Source of the DNA: Yarrowia lipolytica
Taxonomy: Eukaryota > Ascomycota > Dipodascomycetes > Dipodascales
Direction of reading: 5' to 3'
DNA length: 64,000 nt
Assembly: GCF_001761485.1 (NCBI RefSeq)
Contig: NC_090773.1
Span: 1,240,001-1,304,000, forward strand
The notes under the pieces are model-generated. The model was not told where the DNA came from. It ran no database searches and was given only the letters and a program-made list of their open reading frames with translations. Of this stretch, positions 43,385 through 53,554 are shown in pieces. Numbering within the stretch: the stretch's first letter is position 1; each line of letters starts with the position of its first letter. Both the position numbers and the translations under genes were made by a program.

Positions 43385-45100
43385 ATGAGCGACTCCGAAC
43401 CCCAAATGGTCGACCTGGGCGACTATCTCTTTGCCCGATTCAAGCAGCTAGGCGTGGACTCCGTCTTTGGAGTGCCCGGCGACTTCAACCTCACCCTGTT
43501 GGACCACGTGTACAATGTCGACATGCGGTGGGTTGGGAACACAAACGAGCTGAATGCCGGCTACTCGGCCGACGGCTACTCCCGGGTCAAGCGGCTGGCA
43601 TGTCTTGTCACCACCTTTGGCGTGGGAGAGCTGTCTGCCGTGGCTGCTGTGGCAGGCTCGTACGCCGAGCATGTGGGCGTGGTGCATGTTGTGGGCGTTC
43701 CCAGCACCTCTGCTGAGAACAAGCATCTGCTGCTGCACCACACACTCGGTAACGGCGACTTCCGGGTCTTTGCCCAGATGTCCAAACTCATCTCCGAGTA
43801 CACCCACCATATTGAGGACCCCAGCGAGGCTGCCGACGTAATCGACACCGCCATCCGAATCGCCTACACCCACCAGCGGCCCGTTTACATTGCTGTGCCC
43901 TCCAACTTCTCCGAGGTCGATATTGCCGACCAGGCTAGACTGGATACCCCCCTGGACCTTTCGCTGCAGCCCAACGACCCCGAGAGCCAGTACGAGGTGA
44001 TTGAGGAGATTTGCTCGCGTATCAAGGCCGCCAAGAAGCCCGTGATTCTCGTCGACGCCTGCGCTTCGCGATACAGATGTGTGGACGAGACCAAGGAGCT
44101 GGCCAAGATCACCAACTTTGCCTACTTTGTCACTCCCATGGGTAAGGGTTCTGTGGACGAGGATACTGACCGGTACGGAGGAACATACGTCGGATCGCTG
44201 ACTGCTCCTGCTACTGCCGAGGTGGTTGAGACAGCTGATCTCATCATCTCCGTAGGAGCTCTTCTGTCGGACTTCAACACCGGTTCCTTCTCGTACTCCT
44301 ACTCCACCAAAAACGTGGTGGAATTGCATTCGGACCACGTCAAAATCAAGTCCGCCACCTACAACAACGTCGGCATGAAAATGCTGTTCCCGCCCCTGCT
44401 CGAAGCCGTCAAGAAACTGGTTGCCGAGACCCCTGACTTTGCATCCAAGGCTCTGGCTGTTCCCGACACCACTCCCAAGATCCCCGAGGTACCCGATGAT
44501 CACATTACGACCCAGGCATGGCTGTGGCAGCGTCTCAGTTACTTTCTGAGGCCCACCGACATCGTGGTCACCGAGACCGGAACCTCGTCCTTTGGAATCA
44601 TCCAGACCAAGTTCCCCCACAACGTCCGAGGTATCTCGCAGGTGCTGTGGGGCTCTATTGGATACTCGGTGGGAGCAGCCTGTGGAGCCTCCATTGCTGC
44701 ACAGGAGATTGACCCCCAGCAGCGAGTGATTCTGTTTGTGGGCGACGGCTCTCTTCAGCTGACGGTGACCGAGATCTCGTGCATGATCCGCAACAACGTC
44801 AAGCCGTACATTTTTGTGCTCAACAACGACGGCTACACCATCGAGAGGCTCATTCACGGCGAAAACGCCTCGTACAACGATGTGCACATGTGGAAGTACT
44901 CCAAGATTCTCGACACGTTCAACGCCAAGGCCCACGAGTCGATTGTGGTCAACACCAAGGGCGAGATGGACGCTCTGTTCGACAACGAAGAGTTTGCCAA
45001 GCCCGACAAGATCCGGCTCATTGAGGTCATGTGCGACAAGATGGACGCGCCTGCCTCGTTGATCAAGCAGGCTGAGCTCTCTGCCAAGACCAACGTTTAG
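43385..45100 (+). CDS. PDC: pyruvate decarboxylase
   Basis: A 571-residue thiamine-diphosphate enzyme converting pyruvate to acetaldehyde and CO2, in the cytosol. Motifs: VDLGDYLFARFKQLGVDSVF near the start, GVPGDFNLTLLDHV, the ThDP-activating Glu in the N-terminal domain (WVGNTNELNAGYSADGY), the His pair in LLLHHTLGNGDF, ETGTSSFGI near 395, and the ThDP/Mg signature GDGSLQLT (about 452) to NNDGYTIE (about 478). Length matches yeast Pdc1 (563). The open frame extends 32 codons upstream, but a TATA inside that stretch and family comparison favour 43385. Indolepyruvate or phenylpyruvate decarboxylases share this fold; the HH and GDFNL pattern favours pyruvate. Confidence 0.94.
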   Translation: MSDSEPQMVDLGDYLFARFKQLGVDSVFGVPGDFNLTLLDHVYNVDMRWVGNTNELNAGYSADGYSRVKRLACLVTTFGVGELSAVAAVAGSYAEHVGVVHVVGVPSTSAENKHLLLHHTLGNGDFRVFAQMSKLISEYTHHIEDPSEAADVIDTAIRIAYTHQRPVYIAVPSNFSEVDIADQARLDTPLDLSLQPNDPESQYEVIEEICSRIKAAKKPVILVDACASRYRCVDETKELAKITNFAYFVTPMGKGSVDEDTDRYGGTYVGSLTAPATAEVVETADLIISVGALLSDFNTGSFSYSYSTKNVVELHSDHVKIKSATYNNVGMKMLFPPLLEAVKKLVAETPDFASKALAVPDTTPKIPEVPDDHITTQAWLWQRLSYFLRPTDIVVTETGTSSFGIIQTKFPHNVRGISQVLWGSIGYSVGAACGASIAAQEIDPQQRVILFVGDGSLQLTVTEISCMIRNNVKPYIFVLNNDGYTIERLIHGENASYNDVHMWKYSKILDTFNAKAHESIVVNTKGEMDALFDNEEFAKPDKIRLIEVMCDKMDAPASLIKQAELSAKTNV

Positions 45101-45987
45101 AGCATTATAGATGAATCATTTAAAAAGAGATGACTTGTAGTACCATGCTTGTAGGGTGTAGTATAATGCGAGGCTCGTATTTCTGGAACGCGCTCGATTA
45201 TGGTTTAGACAGCATGATCGTGTGGCACGGGTACGGAGCAGCGGGAGCAGTGGCGAATAGCTGTTTATGGGATTCTCGTTTACTGCAGGAGGTTTATATG
45301 GGGTGTTGGATGTGTCTTGTTTCGTCTTCAAATGGAGCGTTTTGAGTGCCATGATGAGTAGTCTATGCTTAGCCTGGACTGGGAGCTACAAGTAGTGTGG
45401 AAATTATGTGCATACCATGCGCAGTCATTTTGCTGGTGAGAGGAGAGGGATGGGGAGCGGGAATGAGCGGGAATGGCGAAGGTGTCTGGGTGGTTGGTGG
45501 TTGTTTTTGGAGTGTTTCGACTTCTGCTCACCCCATATGGCGTTCTGTCGGTTCCTGTGTTTACAGGTACACTTGAATATTATGGTTGTACTGAAAAAAG
45601 TGAAATAACCCTTCCAGAACTATGCACATATACAAGGCTCAAACAGGAAGCATAAGACATGGGGTACTTGTACTTGTAGGTTGATATGGAGCAAATGTCT
45701 AGAGAGCCAAAAGACTGGTGAAAAAGTACACAGACACGTGACAATCCCGCCGCCATGTCTCCAGTTCCGGAGCAACGCACAGCGCCTTCCATACACTGGC
45801 ACCACTCCAGCCCCTAGACTAACTCGACGTCATGCAGTGTACCCCAGTTTTTTCGAGGGGGAGGGCCAAGCCAAGACTAATGCGAGAGAGTGGCACTGTA
45901 CATACAAATACGACCGGTGCGCACATTTCACCTGTACTCGTTGTCGCACTTGTTCAGTCAATAATTTCAATCGGCCTGCCCCAACAC
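45101..45987. other. intergenic after PDC
   Basis: About 0.9 kb. CTACAAGTAG lies near 45386 and TACTTGTACTTGTAGG near 45665, and a CACGTGACA near 45735. No gene is seen. Confidence 0.6.
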
Positions 45988-46911
45988 ATGAGCTCCACAG
46001 CCACCGCGACCACCACATCCAGTGCTCCTCCTCCTCCTCCCCCGACCCCGTACCTCGTGGCCCATGGGCCCTTCCAATGGCGCATCAACAACCTCAGGTC
46101 GTATGCCACCGAGGGTCCCCTGTTGTACGGCGTGGTGAGCAACAGCAGCTCGAATTACCTGGTTCGAAAAACAGCCGAGCGGCTGGGATCCGAGGCGGCC
46201 AACCGAGCCTTCGACTTCGTCACCATTCCTGCGCCTCTATCCGGTATCAGCATTGTGCAGCAGCTAGGCCAAACGCTGTTCACGGCCTCCGAGGGTGGCC
46301 ACAGCGGCGTCTACCACCTGGACTGGAACTACAAACGCATCCGCAAGCTACTGGTGCCCGAGTCGTTCGGCGAGTTTGAGTCGCTCGCGTTCTATGGCTC
46401 GTCTTTGCATCTTTTCAAGCCCGGCCAGTGGTTGACGCTGGTGTATGATCTCAACAAATTCAAACAGACCACCACAGAGAAAAAGCCGCGGGCGCTGAGA
46501 AATGGCATCAAACCCGGTAACACAGATGGAGATGGAAACAGCGACGCGCAAAATGACTCACAAGCAATCTGTGACGACTCCGATTCCGAGTCGGACTCCG
46601 AAAACCCCCTCACAATCTCACCCATTCGATCCCCCCCCAAATACGGCAGACGGAGAGCCCGGTCGTCGTTCGGATCCTTCTCAGAGAGCCTGTCTCAGTC
46701 CACTCTGTCGGACGACATTAGTGTTTGCGAACATGTGACCGAACGCAGTGGCCCTCTGACGTGCCACCCTGACAGCCTCGCGCAGACGTGTCTATCGCTG
46801 TTTGCCGATCCTCCCAGTTGCATTATCGGCGGAGAAAACGGCTTGTTTGTGGATCTGTTGAATGGCACCGTCAAGCCTCTTGCTCCCTTGGGTTCTGGGT
46901 CGGTCTTGTGA
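45988..46911 (+). CDS. hypothetical protein, possible beta-rich domain
   Basis: A 307-residue protein I do not recognise. After a Thr/Ser-rich start and a proline run (APPPPPPTPY), residues about 25-160 look like a beta-rich globular domain: FQWRINNLRSYATEGPLLYG, LFTASEGGHSGVYHLDWNYK and LAFYGSSLHLFKPGQWLTLV resemble propeller blades, though no full WD signature appears. Residues 165-250 are acidic and Ser-rich (DDSDSESDSENPL). A short ordered tail follows (CIIGGENGLFVDLLNGTVKP). The reading frame is long, with ordinary codon use, so it is probably real. The start at 45988 follows CAACAC; an upstream in-frame extension of 52 codons is not protein-like. It may be lineage-specific. Confidence 0.6.
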   Translation: MSSTATATTTSSAPPPPPPTPYLVAHGPFQWRINNLRSYATEGPLLYGVVSNSSSNYLVRKTAERLGSEAANRAFDFVTIPAPLSGISIVQQLGQTLFTASEGGHSGVYHLDWNYKRIRKLLVPESFGEFESLAFYGSSLHLFKPGQWLTLVYDLNKFKQTTTEKKPRALRNGIKPGNTDGDGNSDAQNDSQAICDDSDSESDSENPLTISPIRSPPKYGRRRARSSFGSFSESLSQSTLSDDISVCEHVTERSGPLTCHPDSLAQTCLSLFADPPSCIIGGENGLFVDLLNGTVKPLAPLGSGSVL

Positions 46912-48083
46912 GAGACACATACTACGATACTCCTACCAAAAGTGAACGACATTGTCACTCACTTCCAGTGACGCCGCTCTCGCTACCTTTCAGAGCAACA
47001 CGCGTATGTACAAAAAACACACCCAAAAAATGCATCATCACACAGCAGGCATGAAAATGGCCTTGTAAAAAGAAATTACCCTGTGAGAGGAGAGAGAAGA
47101 GAGGGAGGGGGAAAAAAAAAAGGGGTTTGAAAATTCGACATTCTGGATTAGTCACGATACTGACCAGAGATGCAGTGGCCTACAGCCTTCCTTCACCCCC
47201 GCCCAACTCTACCCACGGCCCTCCGATACAGTTGTTGCTAAGAGAGCAAGGCTCCGACAGACTCCGTCTCCTACTACAAGTACTTGTAGGCTAATTTTTC
47301 GCTCGTAATTTAGTCGTATACTGTCTTTCATATTTCGAGGAGCAGCTCATGTAGCTGAAGTGTAGCAAGACGACCCATTTCTTCACCAGCGTCGTGGGTT
47401 CGTGTCTGCACCATTAGCGTCTCGTTCTCGCCATCTATATATAGCCCCGATGCGTCGTCGCTCTATTGAACGACGGTTCCACCTCTAGCTCAAAATCAAG
47501 CTCCTGGCACACCGTTGGAATCGGAACCTCGGAGGCTTGGCCTTATCCGTTGCTGACATGAGGGACGCAGCTCCGACAGCAAAGAAGCAAGTGAGGGCAA
47601 AAAGCGTGCAAACATACGCACGGAATGACGGCCAACACAGCCTGAAACCAAGGCGTGTGCGTGCTCGTACAGTTCAGAGCGAGTATATGCTCGTGTGTAC
47701 GAAAACCGCACTCCTGAAGTTGGCTTTTTGGGACAAGAACTGAGGCAGCTCGTGTGACCTTATAATAAGGAGGTCATGTTGAGGGATTTACACGGCGATG
47801 GACAGGGGACCAAAGGTGGTGGTGGCCCGGTTCAGAAGCCCTCTCGCAAGGCCACTACAGCGACTCGTTGGTACTTTGCCAGATAACTGCCCATCATCCG
47901 GGCATCTACCTCGGCATTAATTGCTAGCACCGTTAAGTTAGCACCGCCAAACTGCCAACTCTATTAAGAAAGGGCAGACTGTGCGTGCGCATACATACAC
48001 CCTACATATACACAGCGGCACGCATCTCTCCTATCATACCCCCATACACACGCCTCGACTCGTCACAGCCAAAAAAACACACA
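46912..48083. other. intergenic with 16-bp palindrome
   Basis: About 1.2 kb. It contains the perfect palindrome at 47274-47289, a GA-rich/A-rich stretch near 47080-47130 and a TATATATAG near 47436 that precedes no frame for 640 bp. No gene is seen. Confidence 0.6.
47274..47289. repeat. 16-bp perfect palindrome CTACAAGTACTTGTAG
   Basis: Two copies of CTACAAGT face each other without a spacer. The half-site recurs singly in many intergenic regions of this window. Confidence 0.85.
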
Positions 48084-48659
48084 ATGTCGCTACTAACAGC
48101 CCAACCCACCACATTCTGTTCGGAATGCCCACACTGCGAGTCTGCATACACACAACAGTCGGCGCAGCCGGCAGGCCGCCACGAAATGAGTGGGGAAACA
48201 TGTTCCCTGTCCATTCGAAGCTTCGACGGAACGTCCAAACGATACTCCTTTTCGAGCAACGCGACGCTCCAGGATGTGCGAAAGGAGCTCAAGAAGAAGG
48301 CGCAGCTGCTCAACCAAAACTACGCCTTTGTGTCGCTCTTCCCCACCCGCAAACTCAAGGAGACGGTGCCGTTGAACGCCCTGGGACTCTGCCCCTCCGC
48401 CTCTCTACTGCTCAAACGAATGCCTCCCAAGCTGGAACCCCACCAGGCAGAGAAGCCCAGCCTGTCGCGCGACCTCATCAACCACGAGCAGTCGCGCTGG
48501 ACCCTTTCTTTCATCTTTCTGTTTGTGTCTTCGTCCTACTTTTACACCCAGGACTCATGGTGGCCCTTTATGACCATGTGGGCCGTGCTGGTGCTGGTAT
48601 TCCGGGCCATTCGACAGAACCATCTGAATTCACAAACCTCCGCTCCCCAGGTCAGATAA
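48084..48659 (+). CDS. UBX-domain protein with C-terminal membrane segments
   Basis: A 191-residue protein. After a Cys-containing N-terminus (FCSECPHCESAY), a UBX-like ubiquitin fold spans about residues 35-115: CSLSIRSFDGTSKRYSFSSN, TLQDVRKEL, YAFVSLFPTRKLKE and LGLCPSASLLLKRM. The FP turn that contacts Cdc48 in UBX proteins appears as FPTR. Two hydrophobic segments lie at about 142-180 (WTLSFIFLFVSSSYFY; WWPFMTMWAVLVLVF), so the protein is likely membrane-anchored with UBX in the cytosol. This suggests recruitment of Cdc48 to a membrane, perhaps the ER, by inference. The start at 48084 follows ACACACA. A CPHC-like cluster at the N-terminus is too short for a known zinc finger. Confidence 0.75.
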   Translation: MSLLTAQPTTFCSECPHCESAYTQQSAQPAGRHEMSGETCSLSIRSFDGTSKRYSFSSNATLQDVRKELKKKAQLLNQNYAFVSLFPTRKLKETVPLNALGLCPSASLLLKRMPPKLEPHQAEKPSLSRDLINHEQSRWTLSFIFLFVSSSYFYTQDSWWPFMTMWAVLVLVFRAIRQNHLNSQTSAPQVR

Positions 48660-50017
48660 TCCCACAGAGCACATATTTATTTATACGCTATTTATTGTTA
48701 CATTTCACGAGCAAACTTGTAGATACTTGTACAGGTACTGTAAGCACTTAGTCTCGTGCCCTAGTGAATCAACCCCACACCAACAGTTGATTGCGCTATG
48801 CCATTATCCAACTACAGTATACAACATACCGCATTGGTCCACAGTTGGTGTCGTACTGGGGCTTTGGTATGCAGAGTTGCATCGATAGTGCTGCCAACAT
48901 CTCTTTACCCCTCCACCTTCCCCTCTTGTATGTATTTACTACAACTACAAGTAGTTTGAGAGAGATGCTCGCACCAGAGTGGTTCTGGCATTCACTACCA
49001 AAAGTGCCCAAGCGGCTCAGCAGGTAGCACAATGGCACGTACTTGTAGCGGCTAAAAGTCGCCACTTCTCTCTCAGAACATCCCCACTTCTCCACATTTT
49101 TCCTTTTGCAGGCTCCACTATGCCGGAGAGAGTGAGACACACGCCTGGCTGTCTAGATTACGTACGTCCGGAAAAAGATGTCTTTGTGCTGACATCATCT
49201 TCTGCTAGTTGCCAAACGGTAATACGAGCTCTGACAGCCCGGTTCTTGAGAGCACTAACAACCCCGGTCTCCACAGCTCCTGCCTGTATTCTGTATTATT
49301 AGCTCCGCACTATTTTCCTTTAGTTCAAAACCCTGAGTATGGGATGGCAAAAGCGACTTCAAAAAGGAGATATGGCAGAAGAATAGCGACGAGAATGCTT
49401 TTTCCGCGGTCTCTTTAGCCCGTTAAAATCATTTTACCCGATAAAACTGCCCAAAAAGAGCCTCTTTCGAAAGATTTAAGCGGCATAAAGGTTTTTTTAT
49501 GTTTTTTTATGTTTTTTCTATATATATATATATATATTATATTTTATATATTCTACAACCTATCGATTATTTGTACTCGGGACCTATAACAGTCAGTAAA
49601 CCACACATTGGACTCGGATCTTGGGTAGAGTCGTCACAGCAACGCACATTAGTGATATAAAAAACGGATTCGGGTTTTCCAGAGGAGCGTAGTTCACCGT
49701 TCTTTTTATTCTAGGGAAATACTGCTTTCTTTTTTCTCTTTTTTTTTTCTCTCTACATTCAATACAGCTATATATATACGTACCTACTGTATGTGTTTGT
49801 AGTAAGCCGGGTTATTGTTGTTTTATTTTATTTTTATTTTTTTTTTAATTCTAGATAAATACATTTCAGCTACTTGAGGCCTAAAAACAATGTTATATAC
49901 CCGCAAATCTGATTCGGATATCGCTGTTCAGAAGAGCGCATGACATTCATTTTCGCTAGAAATGGTCACGTGACTCAGACTTCTGAGTCTAGACCTCATA
50001 ATTAAGTTCTCGTAAAA
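48660..50017. other. intergenic with AT-rich tandem tract
   Basis: About 1.4 kb before the tRNA-5S unit. It holds CTACAAGTAG near 48945, ACTTGTAGC near 49040, the tandem tract at 49492-49555, T-rich runs near 49730-49850, and CACGTGAC at about 49967, roughly 50 bp before the tRNA. No protein gene is seen. Confidence 0.6.
49492..49555. repeat. GTTTTTTTAT tandem plus (AT)n tract
   Basis: Three degenerate copies of a GTTTTTTTAT unit are followed by a long alternating AT stretch. This is simple sequence. Confidence 0.75.
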
Positions 50018-50108
50018 TCCGCAATAGTTTAGTGGCTAGGAATTCCCGCCTGTTCAGGTGTATATACCAGCACCGCGGGGGGACGGAGTTCAATTCTCCG
50101 TTGCGGAG
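50018..50108 (+). tRNA. tRNA (Asp-like body, anticodon uncertain) of a tRNA-5S unit
   Basis: A cloverleaf is visible: acceptor TCCGCAA pairs with TTGCGGA, the D stem is GTTT/GAAT, the anticodon stem CCCGC/GCGGG, and the T stem CGGAG/CTCCG with loop TTCAATT. The A box is TAGTTTAGTGG and the B box GAGTTCAATTC. The body is closest to fungal tRNA-Asp. The anticodon loop is 25 nt instead of 7, implying an intron of about 18 nt that includes a GGT...ACC hairpin. By normal numbering positions 34-36 read GTT with C at 37, which would be Asn and does not suit this body. The tRNA may be spliced unusually, or it may be a decayed tRNA kept as a promoter. The 5S gene begins 4 bp downstream. Confidence 0.75.
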
Positions 50109-50112
50109 GTTT

Positions 50113-50236
50113 GGTTACGGCCATATCCTGGTGAAAAATACGGCTTCCCGTTCCGATCTAAGCCATAGTCAAAGCACCAGAGAGCCTAGTTAGTATTGTA
50201 GTGGGAGACCATACGAGAATCCTGGGTGCTGTAATC
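50113..50236 (+). rRNA. 5S rRNA, cotranscribed with the upstream tRNA
   Basis: The sequence matches eukaryotic 5S rRNA throughout: the start GGTTACGGCC pairs with the end GCTGTAATC, GGCTTCCCGTTCCGATC follows, and the 3' half GTAGTGGGAGACCATACGAG is near-identical to other yeasts. Helix II pairs perfectly (CTGGTG with CACCAG). It lies 4 bp after the tRNA-like gene, with no own upstream promoter, and is followed by nine T. Dicistronic tRNA-5S genes are known in Y. lipolytica, where TFIIIC on the tRNA boxes recruits RNA polymerase III and the transcript is then cut. The 5S here would be made from that shared precursor. Confidence 0.92.
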
Positions 50237-50245
50237 TTTTTTTTT
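50237..50245 (+). terminator. RNA polymerase III terminator (T9)
   Basis: A run of nine T directly after the 5S 3' end. No T run of four or more lies between the tRNA and the 5S gene, which agrees with one shared transcript. Confidence 0.85.
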
Positions 50246-50624
50246 CTTGTCCCGGGTATCTTCACTTGTTTGTTCCTTACACAGTATCTTTTAGTACGAG
50301 TATCGGATGTGTGAAATTAGACAACTAACCAGAATCAATCAGAACAGCTGCTACTTGTAGCTTAGTCAGCCGTCAATACTGCCGGAATAGTCTTAATGTT
50401 CAGAAACCGCACCAACTATTACATCAGGCTGAATCTCAGCCGATCTACCAATATCACGGCAGACAATGGGTCGAATCACCATGTGTTTATTTGTCAATCA
50501 TTATTATGCATTCATTAGTTGAAGTGATAACAGACTAAGGAAAAGATGCAAGATACTTAGTCTTTAGATGGAGACGCAAGTCTCCGACGATATGCCGATG
50601 GTTCGTCTTCACTTGTGAATTCAT
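50246..50624. other. intergenic between 5S and EFM6
   Basis: About 0.4 kb with GCTACTTGTAGCT near 50350. No gene is seen. Confidence 0.6.
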
Positions 50625-51836
50625 TCACTTTGTCTTCTTCTTGAGCTCCATGAGGGTTACTCCGTCCTTCTTGAACCGGGCGTGCTCCTCAAAGTCGGAG
50701 ATTTCCACAATGGTAAAGTGCTTCTTGACGCTCTTAAAGAAGCGCGAGTCGGCCTTTCTTCGCTTCTTGTAGCTCATGAGAATCTTGGTGTCCTTGTTGG
50801 ACAGATCAATGAGAGTTTTTTCCAGCAGAGGAAAGGCCGACTCAAGGTAGACACAGTCAGCAGCAAGGACCAGGTCGACGGGCTGTCCCTCAAGGAACTC
50901 GGGCAGCTCCTCACCCCAATCAAGCACCTCAGCGACGACCTTGTCCTGAAGGTTGTTGAGCTCAATGTTCTGGTTCATCAGGGGAATCATGTTTCTGTGT
51001 TAGTATGGAGTAGCAGAGAGACTCTTAGATGAGCTCTTATAGTTCTCAGACAAGTCCCGGTAGACATACATCTCAGTAAGGGCCTTCTAATAGACATACG
51101 AGAATATGTAACTGGGGAAGTGTCTTGGTCTTCTAAAGAATTCTAAAAGCACTGGATATCTCTTGTCAGTGCTGTATGAAAGTCTCTTGGTATCTTCGTA
51201 GACCTTCGCAAATCAGAGAAACCTCTCATCAGTGGGAAATACTGCTGTGATATCTCTGGTCATACTCACTCTTGATCTGTGACCCATACCTTGAGATTAG
51301 GAGGGGCTGATTCCGAGAGGGCTATTGCCAGTCTGTGTTAGTTGAGGTCATAGATTGTGATGGAGGTCATATATCGCGGTTAAGGCCATAGATGGTAGAT
51401 GAGACACATCTGCGAGATGATCAGGATGAACATTGCAAATGACTTCACAGTAGTTTGACAAAAACAATTGATGGTCCATTGGAAGTCGAAGTCTCCAACT
51501 GGTATCACATGTCAAATTCTCCATGTCGTATCGCACACATTAGATATGTGTGTTGTGTTTGATTGACACTCACCCAGTCAGACCTGTACCTGAGCCAATT
51601 TCCAGCACTCGGGGATAGGACTGAATGCCTTTCCGTAGCAGATAGTAGGCCAGCATTTCGCCAGCGGGCCACAGCTTGCCGCCACAGCCTGCCGCCCCTC
51701 CGTCTTCCTCAATCTTGAGTCCGTCGCCCTTGAGCAGCCCATCAAAGTTGAGGTTGGATCTGCCAAGATTCAGACGCTCGGGAACGTCGACCACCGCTGC
51801 GGGCAGCACCTCCGTTTCGATCTGTAGAATTTCCAT
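50625..51836 (-). CDS. EFM6: lysine methyltransferase of the Efm6/METTL21 type, three exons
   Basis: A spliced reverse-strand gene: exon 1 51836-51574, intron 51573-51333 (241 nt), exon 2 51332-51270 (63 nt), intron 51269-50995 (275 nt), exon 3 50994-50625, giving 231 residues. Both introns start GTGAGT and end CTAACACAG. Joining yields a continuous seven-beta-strand methyltransferase: LWPAGEMLAYYLL, SAM motif I VLEIGSGTGLTGL (about 76-88), the acidic strand KVWVTDQE encoded by the small middle exon, MIPLMNQNIELNNLQ, and LVLAADCVYLES. S. cerevisiae Efm6 (246 residues) methylates elongation factor 1A; that target here is inferred from family. The short middle exon is easy to miss and supplies a SAM-contacting acidic residue. 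Confidence 0.88.
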
Positions 51837-52720
51837 TATCGACGAGCAGTTGAAAGTCGGGGGTGGATTGCATGGTTTTTTTTCCTGCTCCCGTTTCCAC
51901 TACCGGGTACGCGATTTTCCATTATGATTTGGGCCACGAGATAGGCAAACTGTGATTTAGTTGGCGGGGATGGAGAGGTACAGAGGCGGGTGAACGTATA
52001 TAGAGGACGCCCGCCAGGTTGTAAACCGCCTCTAGAGTGCCAAACACCTCTCAAGATGACATTTATCCGCTTACTACCTCGTCTACTCCCTCCTGCACGG
52101 GTTCCAGCAACACCACCTCAACCTCCACTCGGAACCTTATTCAAGAGCCACCGAAGAAAAGCTGCTTTTCAGGGTCGGAAAACTGCGCGCATCTGTACGT
52201 CCAGCAGAAGTCATGCTGTCGGCGCGACTGTATTGAACTCTCGCAGGGAAAATTTTACTGATAACAAGTGGCCAATGTGAGGTGCAGCTGGGAGGTCCGG
52301 TTCGACGAGCGCAGCCATGGCGACCAGATGAATGAACTTGAAGTGACAGACTAGAAAAGCAGAAGAGATGGGTTACCACAGTGAAGTTGGTCAATAATAG
52401 TGGTAGAAGGTGGGTTTAATTGTCGATCGGGTTTCGGGGGTCAGCGAAGATCACCTGCGGTTCATCAGTCATGGAGATACTGACTGAACGAAGCTGTTAG
52501 GGATGTACCTGTACATATATATACAGAGAAATGTGCAAAAATGCTCTCTACAAGACTGTGTCACAGAGTTGTCTCTACACAGGCACGAACACAACATCCG
52601 GGACAAATATCTTGAACAATACCTGTCGTGCCACACTCTCAAAAAACTAGATTCCACTACGTCCTCAACTCTTTCACCTCATTTTACGACATGCTTATTG
52701 ATACATTTTTTAAAACCATT
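51837..52720. other. intergenic between EFM6 and RPL23
   Basis: About 0.9 kb between the EFM6 promoter and the RPL23 3' end. A 70- to 96-codon frame near 51990-52280 is Arg/Pro-rich and looks accidental. TATATATAC near 52517 has no obvious gene. Confidence 0.55.
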
Positions 52721-53554
52721 TTAAACGACAACACCAGAGTTGGAGGCGATTCGGGGCCAGAGGTCGGCGCACTCCTTGGCAACGGGGCCGGTGATGGCGG
52801 ATCCCTTCATCTCACCCTTGGGGTTGACAATGACACCGGCGTTGTCCTCGAAGTAGAGGTAGACACCATCCTTTCTTCTCCAGGGCTTGGACTGTCGAAC
52901 AACAATGGCAGGCATGACCTTCTTTCGGAGCTCGGGCTTACCCTTCTTGACGGTGGCCATGACCATGTCACCGGCACCAGCGGCGGGCAGTCGGTTAAGT
53001 CGAGCACCGCAGCCCTTGACGGCAATGACGTACAGGTTTCGAGCACCAGAGTTGTCAGCGCAGTTCATGATGGCTCCGACGGGCAGGGCCATCTATGGGT
53101 TAGTATGGAAAGAAACGAGATAAAAAGAGCCTCGATGGACAAACGGTTTCTTTCGGCAGCGATTGGGAGAGATCAATGGCGACTTAGTGGCGAGTCGGAC
53201 TGTACAAATGCACACATGGAAAGGTTTTCACAGTCAGTCGTACAAGGCTGCAAATGGACACAGAGGAACACCCAAAAAGACTTGTCAGAATCGTCTGCAA
53301 TACAAACGCCTGGACACCGTCTGCTGAGCTGCTGACGTACACCGTCTTCTGAATACACAGATTCAACTGCTCTATGGGCTCTCTGTGTCGCCACCCAATC
53401 CATGAAAAACCTGCGTCGTCCGTGTCGTTCGTTCGTCCGTCATTATCTCCAAAGTCGCCCCGATCAAACCCGCTGTTTCGTGTGTGTCGCCTGTCGCTGT
53501 TTGTGTTGCAATACTCACCGACATCTTGTATTTGGTACCAGAAGCTCCAGACAT
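52721..53554 (-). CDS. RPL23: cytosolic ribosomal protein uL14
   Basis: A spliced gene: exon 1 53554-53519 (12 codons, [12 protein letters not shown]), intron 53518-53093 (426 nt, GTGAGT to TACTAACCCATAG), exon 2 53092-52721, giving 135 residues. The product matches eukaryotic uL14 almost throughout: [60 protein letters not shown] and [20 protein letters not shown]. It sits in the 60S subunit at the subunit interface. The first exon is short and the intron long, as is common for ribosomal protein genes. Upstream lie CACGTGAC (53683-53690) and TTAGGGTT (53724-53731), of the Cbf1 and Tbf1 types. Confidence 0.97.

Noticed and set aside
50625-50990. A separate small gene starting at 50990
   Set aside because: It is exon 3 of EFM6. 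The splice sites and the methyltransferase fold join it to the upstream exons.
51990-52280. 96-codon frame upstream of EFM6
   Set aside because: Arg/Pro-rich with an overlapping second frame, and no similarity to known proteins.
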